8,812 bases of DNA from Candidatus Woesearchaeota archaeon (lineage in GTDB: Archaea > Nanobdellota > Nanobdellia > Woesearchaeales > GW2011-AR9): the NCBI GenBank assembly GCA_013204355.1, contig JABMOA010000138.1, forward strand, positions 1 to 8,812, written 5' to 3'. Shown here piece after piece: positions 1-5,432 of the stretch. How positions within the stretch are numbered: position 1 is the first letter of the stretch; every line of letters begins with the position of its first letter. Below the pieces are notes generated by a model that worked only from the letters and a program-made list of their open reading frames with translations, did no database searches and was not told where the DNA came from. The position numbers were made by a program, and so were the translations under genes.

Positions 1-162
1 AATCCATCCAAAACAGATTGCTTCTTCCATAGATTCTTTGTGACTGATTGACGGTTTTTTGGTATGTTTTTTATGGAGAATGAGGGAGACCTTTTTTTCT
101 TTTTTGTGGTTTTTTCTCAACCAGTCTCTCCATTGTTTTCTGGTTGCGATGTGGATTTGCAT
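1..162 (-). CDS. YdeI-family protein, N-terminal part (cut by window edge)
   Basis: Reading the minus strand from an ATG at 162-160 gives 54 codons with no stop before the window ends at base 1. The translation starts MQIHIATRKQWRDWL and continues through LILHKKHTKKPSIS to MEEAICFGWI. This fits the N-terminus of the YdeI / 'bacteriocin-protection' family: an early W-x-x-W-L segment, then a Y/H-K-K-x-(S)GKPSIS-like stretch, then the E-A-[LI]-C-F-G-W-I signature at residues 48-54. The family is often annotated from sequence alone and has no firmly known biochemical role, so I assign none. The start is supported by a TATA box (184-191) about 26 bases upstream, which suggests a leaderless mRNA. 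The rest of the gene lies to the left of the window. Family call fairly sure; function unknown. Confidence 0.8.
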   Translation of the reverse strand, partial: MQIHIATRKQWRDWLRKNHKKEKKVSLILHKKHTKKPSISHKESMEEAICFGWI

Positions 163-183
163 GGAAGTTGGATGTTTGTAGTG

Positions 184-191
184 TTTATATT
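184..191 (-). promoter_or_regulatory. TATA box of the YdeI-family gene
   Basis: On the minus strand the sequence reads CCAATATAAACAC, an archaeal TATA box preceded by a purine-rich, BRE-like CCAAAACCAA. Its centre is about 25-26 bases before the ATG at 162, the usual TATA-to-transcription-start distance, so the transcript should begin at or next to the start codon. Confidence 0.6.
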
Positions 192-204
192 GGTTTTGGG
201 TTGG

Positions 205-245
205 ACATAACGATGTTATGCTCCCTGAGCCGAAGGCGAAAGCGC
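205..245. repeat. Imperfect palindrome plus GC-rich hairpin patch (copy 1)
   Basis: Bases 206-220 read CATAAC-GAT-GTTATG, a perfect 6-bp inverted repeat. A small hairpin follows (GCTC-CCT-GAGC, 220-230), then GCGAAAGC (236-243), an unusually stable mini-hairpin sequence. The 16 bases at 205-220 match 14 of 16 bases at 1711-1726, which are also followed by a hairpin. The patch is much richer in G+C than its surroundings. It could be a REP-like or transposon-end remnant; its role is unknown. Confidence 0.4.
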
Positions 246-322
246 AGCTGGGTGCAAACAATAGTGAGCAAGTTTCTGAGGTGCCAAATAAAAAGGGGCT
301 ACCAAATTTTTAAATTAAATAG

Positions 323-331
323 TTTTAAATA
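323..331 (+). promoter_or_regulatory. TATA box of the broken TauE/SafE gene
   Basis: TTTTAAATA is centred about 27 bases before the ATG at 354, which has no Shine-Dalgarno sequence in front of it. The spacing matches a leaderless archaeal promoter and supports 354 as the original start. Confidence 0.55.
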
Positions 332-353
332 ATTAGCAAGATTGTTAAATTTT

Positions 354-500
354 ATGGTTAGTGTACTGTTTTGGATTGCTGCATTATTTTCGGAGGTAAT
401 TGGTACAATGGCTGGATTTGGGTCTTCTACTATTTTTTTACCTATTGCTTTATTCCTAGATGGGTTTAATACCCCGGAGCTTGCTCCGGATCTTTTTTAA
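354..500 (+). pseudogene. TauE/SafE-family transporter, 5' fragment (split by IS element)
   Basis: The frame starts at ATG 354 and encodes MVSVLFWIAALFSEV followed by IGTMAGFGSSTIFLPIALF. This is the first membrane helix and the glycine-rich motif that opens TauE/SafE (COG0730-type) anion exporters. From about base 456 the frame runs into the inserted element (LDGFN, then TPELAP encoded by the left hairpin) and stops at TAA 498-500 after 48 codons. The rest of the transporter resumes at about 988. Joining codon 34 (453-455) to 988 gives LPIALF-FLDFRTAL with no gap, the form I expect for this family, and a protein of about 242 aa. As it stands the fragment holds one helix and cannot be functional alone. 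Confidence 0.75.
474..489. repeat. Left-end hairpin of the IS200-like element
   Basis: CCGGAGC-TT-GCTCCGG is a perfect 7-bp stem with a TT loop, identical to the right-end hairpin. In IS200/IS605 elements such subterminal imperfect palindromes are bound by TnpA and define the ends. It is read in frame within the host gene as PELAP. Confidence 0.8.
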
Positions 501-502
501 AT
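493..502 (+). promoter_or_regulatory. TATA box of tnpA inside the IS element
   Basis: TTTTTTAAAT is centred about 25-26 bases before the tnpA ATG at 523. The element therefore appears to carry its own leaderless promoter between its left hairpin and the gene. Confidence 0.5.
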
Positions 503-522
503 TCTAAACACTTCAGCTTTCC

Positions 523-951
523 ATGAAAGTTGAATATGCTCCTCATTGTAGTTTTAGAATACGTTATCACATGGTTTTTGTTATTAAGTACAGAAAAGAT
601 CTCATCTCAGATAAGATTTTTACTTATTTGAAATGTATCTTTGATGGTATTTCAAAACGCTATTATCTTAATTTTCATGCCATCGGAGTTGATGGTGATC
701 ACTTGCATATATTAGTTGAGTCTAGACCACGCTATTCTCCTTCTCAAATCATGCAGATATGTAAGAGCATATCTGCTAGGGAAATTTTCAAAAAATTTCC
801 TAAAATCAAAGCAGAACTTTGGGGTGGGCACTTTTGGACAGAAGGTGGTCACATAGACACCGTGGGTGATGGTTATGGAGAAGAGAAAATGAAACAATAT
901 ATCAGAAATCAAGGTGGAGATCCTAATCAGTTAAGGTTGATTAATTTTTAA
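523..951 (+). CDS. tnpA: IS200-type Y1 (HUH) transposase TnpA
   Basis: This 142-aa protein has the layout and usual length of the small IS200/IS605 transposases. YHMVFVIKYR (residues 15-24) opens the fold. HLH (residues 60-62, in DGDHLHILVE) is the HUH metal-binding pair. WGGHFW (100-105) is the conserved middle motif. Tyr126 in KQYIRNQ is the expected nucleophile that joins the single-stranded DNA end during cut-and-paste of element DNA. The protein acts as a dimer on hairpins such as those at 474-489 and 958-973, which lie 34 bases before its ATG and 7 bases after its stop codon. No stop or frameshift is seen, so it is probably active. A domesticated REP-associated transposase is possible, but its insertion inside another gene argues for a mobile element. 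Confidence 0.93.
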   Translation: MKVEYAPHCSFRIRYHMVFVIKYRKDLISDKIFTYLKCIFDGISKRYYLNFHAIGVDGDHLHILVESRPRYSPSQIMQICKSISAREIFKKFPKIKAELWGGHFWTEGGHIDTVGDGYGEEKMKQYIRNQGGDPNQLRLINF

Positions 952-957
952 GATACC

Positions 958-973
958 CCGGAGCTTGCTCCGG
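958..973. repeat. Right-end hairpin of the IS200-like element
   Basis: The same CCGGAGC-TT-GCTCCGG palindrome as the left end begins seven bases after the tnpA stop codon. In IS200/IS605 elements the two end hairpins usually differ somewhat; here they are identical. Its last G is also the first base of the GTG codon that opens the 3' transporter frame. Confidence 0.8.
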
Positions 974-1614
974 TGGGAGTTTCATTTTTTCTTGATTTTA
1001 GAACCGCATTAATTTTGGTTGCAATTTTTCACATGTCAGGCAATATTGGTAGGATTACATTCTTCCGACACAGGTTGGATAAAAGACTCTTGTTAGTTTT
1101 TGGAATTCCAAGTGTTTTGCTAACTATTGCTGGTGCATTGTTAGTAAATTATATATCTCAACCAATCTTAAAACTGATTTTGGGTTTATTCCTGATTATT
1201 TATGTTTTTATTTCATGGAATTATGGTTTTTCTGTTAAACCAACAAAGATGAACAGCATACTTGGTGGTAGTTTATCTGGTTTTTTTGCTGGTCTTATTG
1301 GAACAGGAGGAGCTCTTCGTAGTGCTTTTTTAACATCATTCAAATTAGAAAAATCAGTTTACATTTCAACAGCAGCAGCAATATCATTAGCAGTTGACAT
1401 TACAAGAATACCAATCTATTTGGGGAGCGGGTTCTTACCACGTAATTTAATTTATTTTATTCCGATATTGTTTGTAATTGCAATTGCTGGTTCGTTTATA
1501 GGTAAAAAAATAGTTCATAAGATGCCTCATAAAATTTTTAGAAGAGTAGTTTTAGTAACCATTGGTTTAGTAAGTTTAAAATTCATATATGAAGGAATTA
1601 CTTACTTGTTCTAA
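973..1614 (+). pseudogene. TauE/SafE-family transporter, 3' fragment (split by IS element)
   Basis: This open frame of 213 codons follows directly on the right hairpin of the element. Its sequence (FFLDFRTALILVAIFH, MSGNIGRITFF, then several hydrophobic helices) continues the transporter begun at 354. The second family motif, SGFFAGLIGTGGALRS, occurs near the middle, and more helices follow to the C-terminus. GTG at 973 is only an artefact of where the frame opens. The first internal ATG (1033) would omit still more of the protein, and the first helix and first motif are encoded before the element. These proteins move sulfur-containing or other small organic anions across the membrane; the substrate here cannot be told. 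A truncated product is unlikely to work. Excision of the element would restore an open frame of about 242 codons. Confidence 0.75.
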
Positions 1615-1630
1615 AAATAGGTAGCTACAT

Positions 1631-1661
1631 ATTAAAGAAGAGAGTTTAATCTTTAATTTTT
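1631..1661 (+). terminator. Hairpin-plus-T terminator candidate after the TauE/SafE locus
   Basis: ATTAAAGA (1631-1638) and TCTTTAAT (1650-1657) form a perfect 8-bp stem with an 11-base loop, followed by a short T-rich run, 17 bases after the transporter stop codon. The stem is AT-rich, so its strength is modest. Archaeal termination relies mainly on T-runs. Confidence 0.4.
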
Positions 1662-1683
1662 ATTATCTCAAAACACAGCGTTT

Positions 1684-1763
1684 TTAACATAAAGGCAACT
1701 CGGAAATTAAACATACCGATGTTAAGTTCTCGGGACTTTATGTCCCGATGGAGCGTTAGCGAC
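1684..1763. repeat. Inverted repeat and strong hairpin between convergent genes (copy 2)
   Basis: TTAACAT (1684-1690) pairs with ATGTTAA (1719-1725). Next comes CGGGAC-TTTAT-GTCCCG (1731-1747), a 6-bp GC-rich stem. Bases 1711-1726 repeat 205-220 with two mismatches. The hairpin at 1731-1747 lies 33 bases beyond the stop codon of the minus-strand gene ending at 1781, so it could be a transcript end for that gene, but no T-run follows on the minus strand. A transposon-end or REP-like remnant is the other reading. Confidence 0.45.
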
Positions 1764-1780
1764 AAGTCTACCGTAGTCCA

Positions 1781-2551
1781 TTAATAGATATTGTTTTTTA
1801 AGAGACAAGCATCATATACTTTCCTACGTAGCTCATAGAATGTGAGCATAATGTTAATGAGTTCATCCACATTCTCCACTTGTGATAATGCTTTTTTCAT
1901 TAGAACACTGTGTTCTGTTTCATCTAGGTCAATATGTTTAGAAAGGAAAACTTTGTATTTTTGATATTGTTTGCTTTTTGGCAAATGATCATGAATAATT
2001 TTAAAATTTAATGATAATGTTAATTCTCGTAAGGCAACTGTTGCAAATGCTCCATTGAATGTTTGTGTGCATTTTTCGCTATAAGCTAAATAGTTTACAA
2101 CAGGGTCAGAGAATTCTCTTGTTATTTTCTTTAAATTATCATTATTTATTTTTGATACAAAGTTTTCAATTTCTTTAATATCTATTTTAGCATCTTGAGC
2201 TGCTTCTAACATTGAAACATAATGTGGGGAATAAGTATCTTCTTTTGTTTTTATATTTTTAGTTGCAATTTCACCATCTGCTAAATCTAAAAACAAATGG
2301 ATGAACTCGTTATCTTTTTGAACAGCAAGAGAATTTCTTTCTTTTAATCTTCCTAACGCTAGGTGTAATAAAGAAAGAGTATTTCCATAGAAGCATACAG
2401 TAAATAGTAAACTAGCTCTAATCATGTTGTCTAGGACATGTTTTTCTTTAACTAACATGGATTCATGATTTGTGATAGAGTCAACTAAATTTACTAGCTT
2501 GTTATACTTCTTGCTGTTTTTAAAGTTTGTAGGAAAGTTAAGTTGTGCCAT
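1781..2551 (-). CDS. DUF3050-like heme-oxygenase-fold protein
   Basis: This 256-aa, mostly helical soluble protein has no signal peptide. I place it near DUF3050 (heme-oxygenase-like fold) from ordered resemblances: VCFYGNTLSLLHLALGRL (residues about 53-70) resembles the family's VFAVWDFMSLLKALQR helix, GEIATKN its GEESD, PHYVSMLEA its SHFELYLEAM, and KHIDLDETEHSVL (C-terminal third) its RHIELDGDEHGPL. The last match, with its D-x-x-E-H metal-ligand pattern, is the strongest. The first-helix histidine and the E of SHFE are not kept, so metal binding may differ from the family norm. Several members of this superfamily are di-metal oxidases or desaturases; no reaction can be assigned here. The gene stands alone, divergent from hef, with its own TATA box. 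Start chosen from the 27-base TATA spacing. Confidence 0.6.
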   Translation of the reverse strand: MAQLNFPTNFKNSKKYNKLVNLVDSITNHESMLVKEKHVLDNMIRASLLFTVCFYGNTLSLLHLALGRLKERNSLAVQKDNEFIHLFLDLADGEIATKNIKTKEDTYSPHYVSMLEAAQDAKIDIKEIENFVSKINNDNLKKITREFSDPVVNYLAYSEKCTQTFNGAFATVALRELTLSLNFKIIHDHLPKSKQYQKYKVFLSKHIDLDETEHSVLMKKALSQVENVDELINIMLTFYELRRKVYDACLLKNNIY

Positions 2552-2574
2552 AATAGGGTAGAATACTCTGTCTC

Positions 2575-2582
2575 TTAAAAAA
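2575..2582 (-). promoter_or_regulatory. TATA box of the DUF3050-like gene
   Basis: The minus strand reads CCTTTTTTAAGAG, centred about 27 bases before the ATG at 2551, with no Shine-Dalgarno sequence between. This again suggests a leaderless transcript. Confidence 0.5.
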
Positions 2583-2682
2583 GGTTACTATGGACGAAGG
2601 TAGATTGAACTTAACTAGAGTTATGCTGACCTTTGGATGATTGCGTATAAATTTTTGAGTTTCAGGCTTTAATTGAATGCCC

Positions 2683-2702
2683 GTAACAAAGAAACCTGTT
2701 AC
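2683..2702. other. Small inverted repeat in the divergent spacer
   Basis: GTAACA (2683-2688) and TGTTAC (2697-2702) form a perfect 6-bp stem with an 8-base loop. It sits between the divergent promoters of the DUF3050-like gene and hef and could be a regulator site or chance. No tRNA or known riboswitch shape was found in this 232-base spacer. Confidence 0.3.
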
Positions 2703-2720
2703 TACTTTCTATAATGCTGG

Positions 2721-2750
2721 CCCACACCCCACACTGGACAAGTACCCACA
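2721..2750 (+). promoter_or_regulatory. Three CCCACA repeats just upstream of the hef promoter
   Basis: CCCACAC occurs twice in tandem (2721-2727, 2728-2734) and CCCACA once more at 2745-2750, ending five bases before the hef TATA box. The patch is strikingly C-rich for this AT-rich spacer. It could be an activator or repressor site for hef; no binding factor is known to me. Confidence 0.3.
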
Positions 2751-2754
2751 AGTC

Positions 2755-2762
2755 TTTTAAAC
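2755..2762 (+). promoter_or_regulatory. TATA box of hef
   Basis: TTTTAAAC is centred about 25-26 bases before the hef ATG at 2784. The GGAG touching that ATG (2780-2783) has no room to act as a Shine-Dalgarno site and would lie outside a transcript starting at 2784. Leaderless expression is the better reading. Confidence 0.55.
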
Positions 2763-2783
2763 GATATCCTCTCCTAAACGGAG

Positions 2784-4979
2784 ATGATTAAGAACTTCTC
2801 GCCTAGGTTATATCAACAGACAATTTTAGGCACTGCAGCAAGGGCGAATACTTTAGTGGTTTTACCTACAGGTATGGGGAAGACTGCGGTTGCATTTTTA
2901 TTAGCAGCTCAAAGGTTACATCATTACCCAAATTCTAAGATTCTGATGCTTGCGCCAACGAAACCATTGTGTGAGCAGCATCTTGAGTCTTTTAAGAATC
3001 ATCTTAATGTGAATCCAGATAAAATTGTGTTATTTACAGGTTCTGTGAAACCAGAAACGAGGGGTGAAATGTGGAAGGATGCGCAAGTTGTTGTGTCTAC
3101 ACCCCAAGGGTTGGAGAATGATATTATCAATCAGCGTATCAAACTTGAGGATGTTTCGTTGTTAATTTTTGATGAAGCACATCATGCAACAGGGGAATAT
3201 GCGTATGTGTGGATTGCAGATAGATATGAAAAGACTTCTAAATATCCACGAATTTTAGGATTAACAGCTTCGCCTGGTTCGGATATGGAAACGGTGAAGG
3301 AAGTTTGTACAAACCTAAAAATTGAAAAGTTGGAAGTACGAACAGATAAAGATTCAGATATGAAACCCTACATCCAGGATGTACAGTTAAATTGGATGCC
3401 TGTAAAATTCCCTGAAGAATATAAGCTTGTACAAAAATATTTGAAAGACTGTAGGAAATCAAAATTATTAGAAGCACAACATTTGGGTTATTGTAATGAT
3501 CCTGACGCACGTAAAACTGATTTGTTAAGTTTACAAGGAGAATTAATTAAAAAGATTTCTAGTGGTGAAAAAGATTTTGATGCGATGAGGGCTATGTCAC
3601 TTGTTGCAGAAGCTTTGAAGGTTGAGCATGGTATCGAGATGTTGGAATGTCAAGGAGTACATCAATGTTATGAATATCTTGATGGGATTGTGAAGCAAGC
3701 TGTAACATCAAAAACAAAGGCTGTTAAAAATTTGATGTTAGATGCAAATTTTAAATCTGCGTTATATCATGCACAAAAGTTAGTTGAAAATAATGTGGAA
3801 CATCCTAAATTAACAAAATTAAAAGAAATGCTTACTGATATTAAAGGTGATAAAAAAGCAATAATTTTCACACAGTTTAGAGATTCTGCAAATTTAATTG
3901 TGAAAAATTTAGAAGAGATGGATATCAAATCACATGTTTTTGTAGGTCAAGCTAAGAAGAAAGGTGTAGGGTTTAATCAGAAAAAACAGAAAGAAATATT
4001 GGATCAATTTAGGAATGGTGATTTTCAGATTCTTGTAGCTACTTCTGTTGCTGAGGAAGGTTTAGATATTCCAAAAGTAGATGAAGTTATTTTCTATGAA
4101 CCTGTTCCTTCAGCGATTCGTGCAATTCAACGAAGAGGACGAACAGGACGATTAGAGAAAGGAGAAGTCACCATTTTAATGACTTCTGGTACGAGAGATG
4201 AAGGATACAAATGGAGTGCACATCATAAAGAGAAGAGGATGTACCGTAATTTAGATAAATTAAAAACAGATTTCACATCGGTACAAGAAAATCAGAATAA
4301 AACTTTAGACCAATTTATTCCTCAAAACCACGTTGTTACAATTGTTGCAGACCATAGAGAAAAAAATAATCGAGTGGTTAAAGAATTAATTGAAATGGGT
4401 GTTTCAGTTAAAACAGAACAATTAATATCTGCAGATTATGTTGTTTCAGGAAAAGTAGGTGTGGAATTGAAAAAGATTCCAGATTTTGTTGCGTCAATTA
4501 TAGATCGGCGTTTATTGGATCAAATGAAAGATCTTAAATCAAATTTTGAGAAACCTATTCTTATTATTGAAGGCGAGGAAGATATGTATTCCATTAGAAA
4601 AGTCCATGCGAATGCAATTCGTGGTATGTTGGCTTCTATTGCACTTGGATTTAATATCCCAATTCTTCATACTAAAAATCCTAAAGATACTGCCGCCTTA
4701 CTTGCAGTGATGGCGAAACGTGAACAGGATACAGGAAGAACATATTCTTTACATGCAGGGAAACCAACATCTGAGAAAGAACAGCAAGAGTTTTTTATGT
4801 CTTCAATTCCCAATATGGGTTTAGTGAATGCATCTAGATTACTGGAACATTTTGGATCCATTAAATCTGTGGTAGCGGCATCAGTTGAAGAGTTAGTAAA
4901 GATTGAAGGTATAGGTAAGAAAACAGCTGAAAGATTGGTTGACTTTTTTGAGAAAGAATACGAAAAAGAAAAAAAATAA
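2784..4979 (+). CDS. hef: Hef: FANCM/XPF-type helicase-nuclease
   Basis: This 731-aa protein has the full archaeal Hef layout and close to the usual family length. The SF2 helicase half shows the Q-like PRLYQQ, Walker A PTGMGKT (28-34), DEAH (130-133), TASPG (161-165), motif V around VATSVAEEGLDIP and motif VI QRRGRTGR (449-456). A FANCM-type helical insert lies between the RecA lobes. An XPF/ERCC4 nuclease domain follows: DHRE (523-526), AD (550-551), E561-L562-K563, D567. Tandem helix-hairpin-helix elements close it (IPNMG about 675-679; GIGKKT 709-714). Hef processes stalled replication forks and branched DNA. The nuclease signature GD...ERKxxxD reads AD...ELKKIPD here: arginine is replaced by leucine, so cleavage may be weakened or altered. 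Monocistronic, with its own promoter and terminator. Confidence 0.95.
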   Translation: MIKNFSPRLYQQTILGTAARANTLVVLPTGMGKTAVAFLLAAQRLHHYPNSKILMLAPTKPLCEQHLESFKNHLNVNPDKIVLFTGSVKPETRGEMWKDAQVVVSTPQGLENDIINQRIKLEDVSLLIFDEAHHATGEYAYVWIADRYEKTSKYPRILGLTASPGSDMETVKEVCTNLKIEKLEVRTDKDSDMKPYIQDVQLNWMPVKFPEEYKLVQKYLKDCRKSKLLEAQHLGYCNDPDARKTDLLSLQGELIKKISSGEKDFDAMRAMSLVAEALKVEHGIEMLECQGVHQCYEYLDGIVKQAVTSKTKAVKNLMLDANFKSALYHAQKLVENNVEHPKLTKLKEMLTDIKGDKKAIIFTQFRDSANLIVKNLEEMDIKSHVFVGQAKKKGVGFNQKKQKEILDQFRNGDFQILVATSVAEEGLDIPKVDEVIFYEPVPSAIRAIQRRGRTGRLEKGEVTILMTSGTRDEGYKWSAHHKEKRMYRNLDKLKTDFTSVQENQNKTLDQFIPQNHVVTIVADHREKNNRVVKELIEMGVSVKTEQLISADYVVSGKVGVELKKIPDFVASIIDRRLLDQMKDLKSNFEKPILIIEGEEDMYSIRKVHANAIRGMLASIALGFNIPILHTKNPKDTAALLAVMAKREQDTGRTYSLHAGKPTSEKEQQEFFMSSIPNMGLVNASRLLEHFGSIKSVVAASVEELVKIEGIGKKTAERLVDFFEKEYEKEKK

Positions 4980-5001
4980 GAAACTAAAAAGTTTCTTTTT
5001 T
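4978..5001 (+). terminator. hef terminator overlapping the convergent gene's end
   Basis: AAGAAACT (4978-4985) and AGTTTCTT (4990-4997) make an 8-bp stem with an AAAA loop, and Ts run on to 5001. It begins in the hef stop codon and covers the last codons of the convergent DoxX-like gene (stop at 4986-4984), so the same bases encode Lys-Glu-Thr-Phe on the minus strand. Confidence 0.55.
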
Positions 5002-5376
5002 GAAAAGTACTTTTTCTAAACTCCATTTACCATTTCCATGATATAATACTACCAGGAATGCTGCGAAAAAGAGTAAAGCTAGTTCTCCACCATTATTTAA
5101 TGGGTTGAATCCACCAGGAATATGCATATAGAAATATGCTACGAGCATTTCAAGACCAGCAATTAAGGCTCCTAATCTAGACCATAATCCAAATACTAAC
5201 ATAATTCCTACAGCAAATTCTATTACTCCCGCAACTCCCATCAAACTCATCAATGGGGCTGCTTTTGCACCAAATAATTTTCCCCATCCATGAAGAAAAA
5301 ACATTAACCCAACAATTACTTTAAAAATTCCATAAAGAATATCTTCTTTTCCTTTAACATATTTTTTAATACACAT
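4984..5376 (-). CDS. DoxX-family small membrane protein
   Basis: This 130-aa protein has four predicted membrane helices (about 13-34, 43-64, 67-84, 97-114) and an N-terminal pattern typical of DoxX (COG2259): ILYGIFKVIVGLMFFLHGWGKLFG, followed by GVIEFAVGIMLVFGLWSR-like repeats and a polar PGGFNPLNNGGELALL loop before the last helix. Members are linked to sulfur or quinone redox chemistry and oxidative-stress complexes in some organisms, but the family is broad and the substrate here is unknown. A strong Shine-Dalgarno site and a TATA box precede it, 56 bases after the rhodanese stop. The rhodanese next door hints at sulfur redox, but that link is inference. Confidence 0.85.
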   Translation of the reverse strand: MCIKKYVKGKEDILYGIFKVIVGLMFFLHGWGKLFGAKAAPLMSLMGVAGVIEFAVGIMLVFGLWSRLGALIAGLEMLVAYFYMHIPGGFNPLNNGGELALLFFAAFLVVLYHGNGKWSLEKVLFKKETF

Positions 5377-5380
5377 AATA

Positions 5381-5388
5381 TCACCTCG
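5381..5388 (-). promoter_or_regulatory. Shine-Dalgarno site of the DoxX-like gene
   Basis: The minus strand reads CGAGGTGA, then TATT, then ATG. This is a full archaeal anti-16S match at proper spacing and fixes the start at 5376. Confidence 0.7.
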
Positions 5389-5414
5389 TTATAAGATAGT
5401 ATTAGTAGAATTGG

Positions 5415-5423
5415 TTTATATTT
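5415..5423 (-). promoter_or_regulatory. TATA box of the DoxX-like gene
   Basis: GAAATATAAAC on the minus strand lies about 43 bases before the ATG. Transcription would start near 5393 and give a short leader that holds the Shine-Dalgarno site. The gene may therefore be transcribed separately from the upstream rhodanese. Confidence 0.45.
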
Positions 5424-5432
5424 CTTGCGGTT

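Larger units (their letters stand above)
456..987 (+). mobile_element. IS200-like (IS200/IS605 family) element, tnpA only
   Basis: A single Y1 transposase gene lies between two copies of one palindromic hairpin, CCGGAGC-TT-GCTCCGG (474-489 and 958-973). These sit inside a 21-bp direct repeat that begins with AT (469-489, 953-973). There are no terminal inverted repeats across the element and no clear target duplication, as expected for single-strand HUH transposition. There is no tnpB. The exact tips cannot be read directly. Elements of this family usually extend some bases beyond the hairpins, and cutting at about 455/456 and 987/988 restores the host frame best. The minimal alternative is 469 or 471 to 973. 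The intact transposase and cleanly rejoinable host gene suggest a recent insertion. Confidence 0.7.

Noticed and set aside
144..332. Plus-strand open frame of 62 codons.
   Set aside because: It overlaps the convincing minus-strand YdeI-family start and its promoter, shows no domain, and covers the GC-rich hairpin patch.
712..912. Minus-strand frame inside tnpA, and similar antisense frames inside hef (3238-3510, 4667-5026), the GTPase (6000-6233), the PH-like gene (6796-7023), the 72-aa gene (7337-7552) and trpS (7976-8158).
   Set aside because: All are shadows of well-supported genes and show no family features of their own.
973..1614. A functional, independently started transporter beginning at GTG 973.
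   Set aside because: The GTG overlaps the hairpin end, no Shine-Dalgarno site or properly spaced TATA box precedes it, and the first helix and first family motif are encoded before the element.
1682..1727. Possible integron-type attC site: TTTTAAC...GTTAAGT with a pairing arm.
   Set aside because: Only the right core fits GTTRRRY. The left box misses one position, the related copy at 205-220 fails the core rule, and no integrase or cassette array is seen.
2583..2754. Riboswitch, tRNA or C/D-box RNA in the spacer before hef.
   Set aside because: No cloverleaf, no proper C and D boxes and no recognisable riboswitch core; only a short inverted repeat and the CCCACA repeats stand out.
2770..2784. 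GGAG before hef as a Shine-Dalgarno site, with a TCTCC hairpin that could hide it.
   Set aside because: GGAG touches the ATG with zero spacing, and TATA placement predicts transcription starting at the ATG, which would leave the hairpin out of the mRNA.
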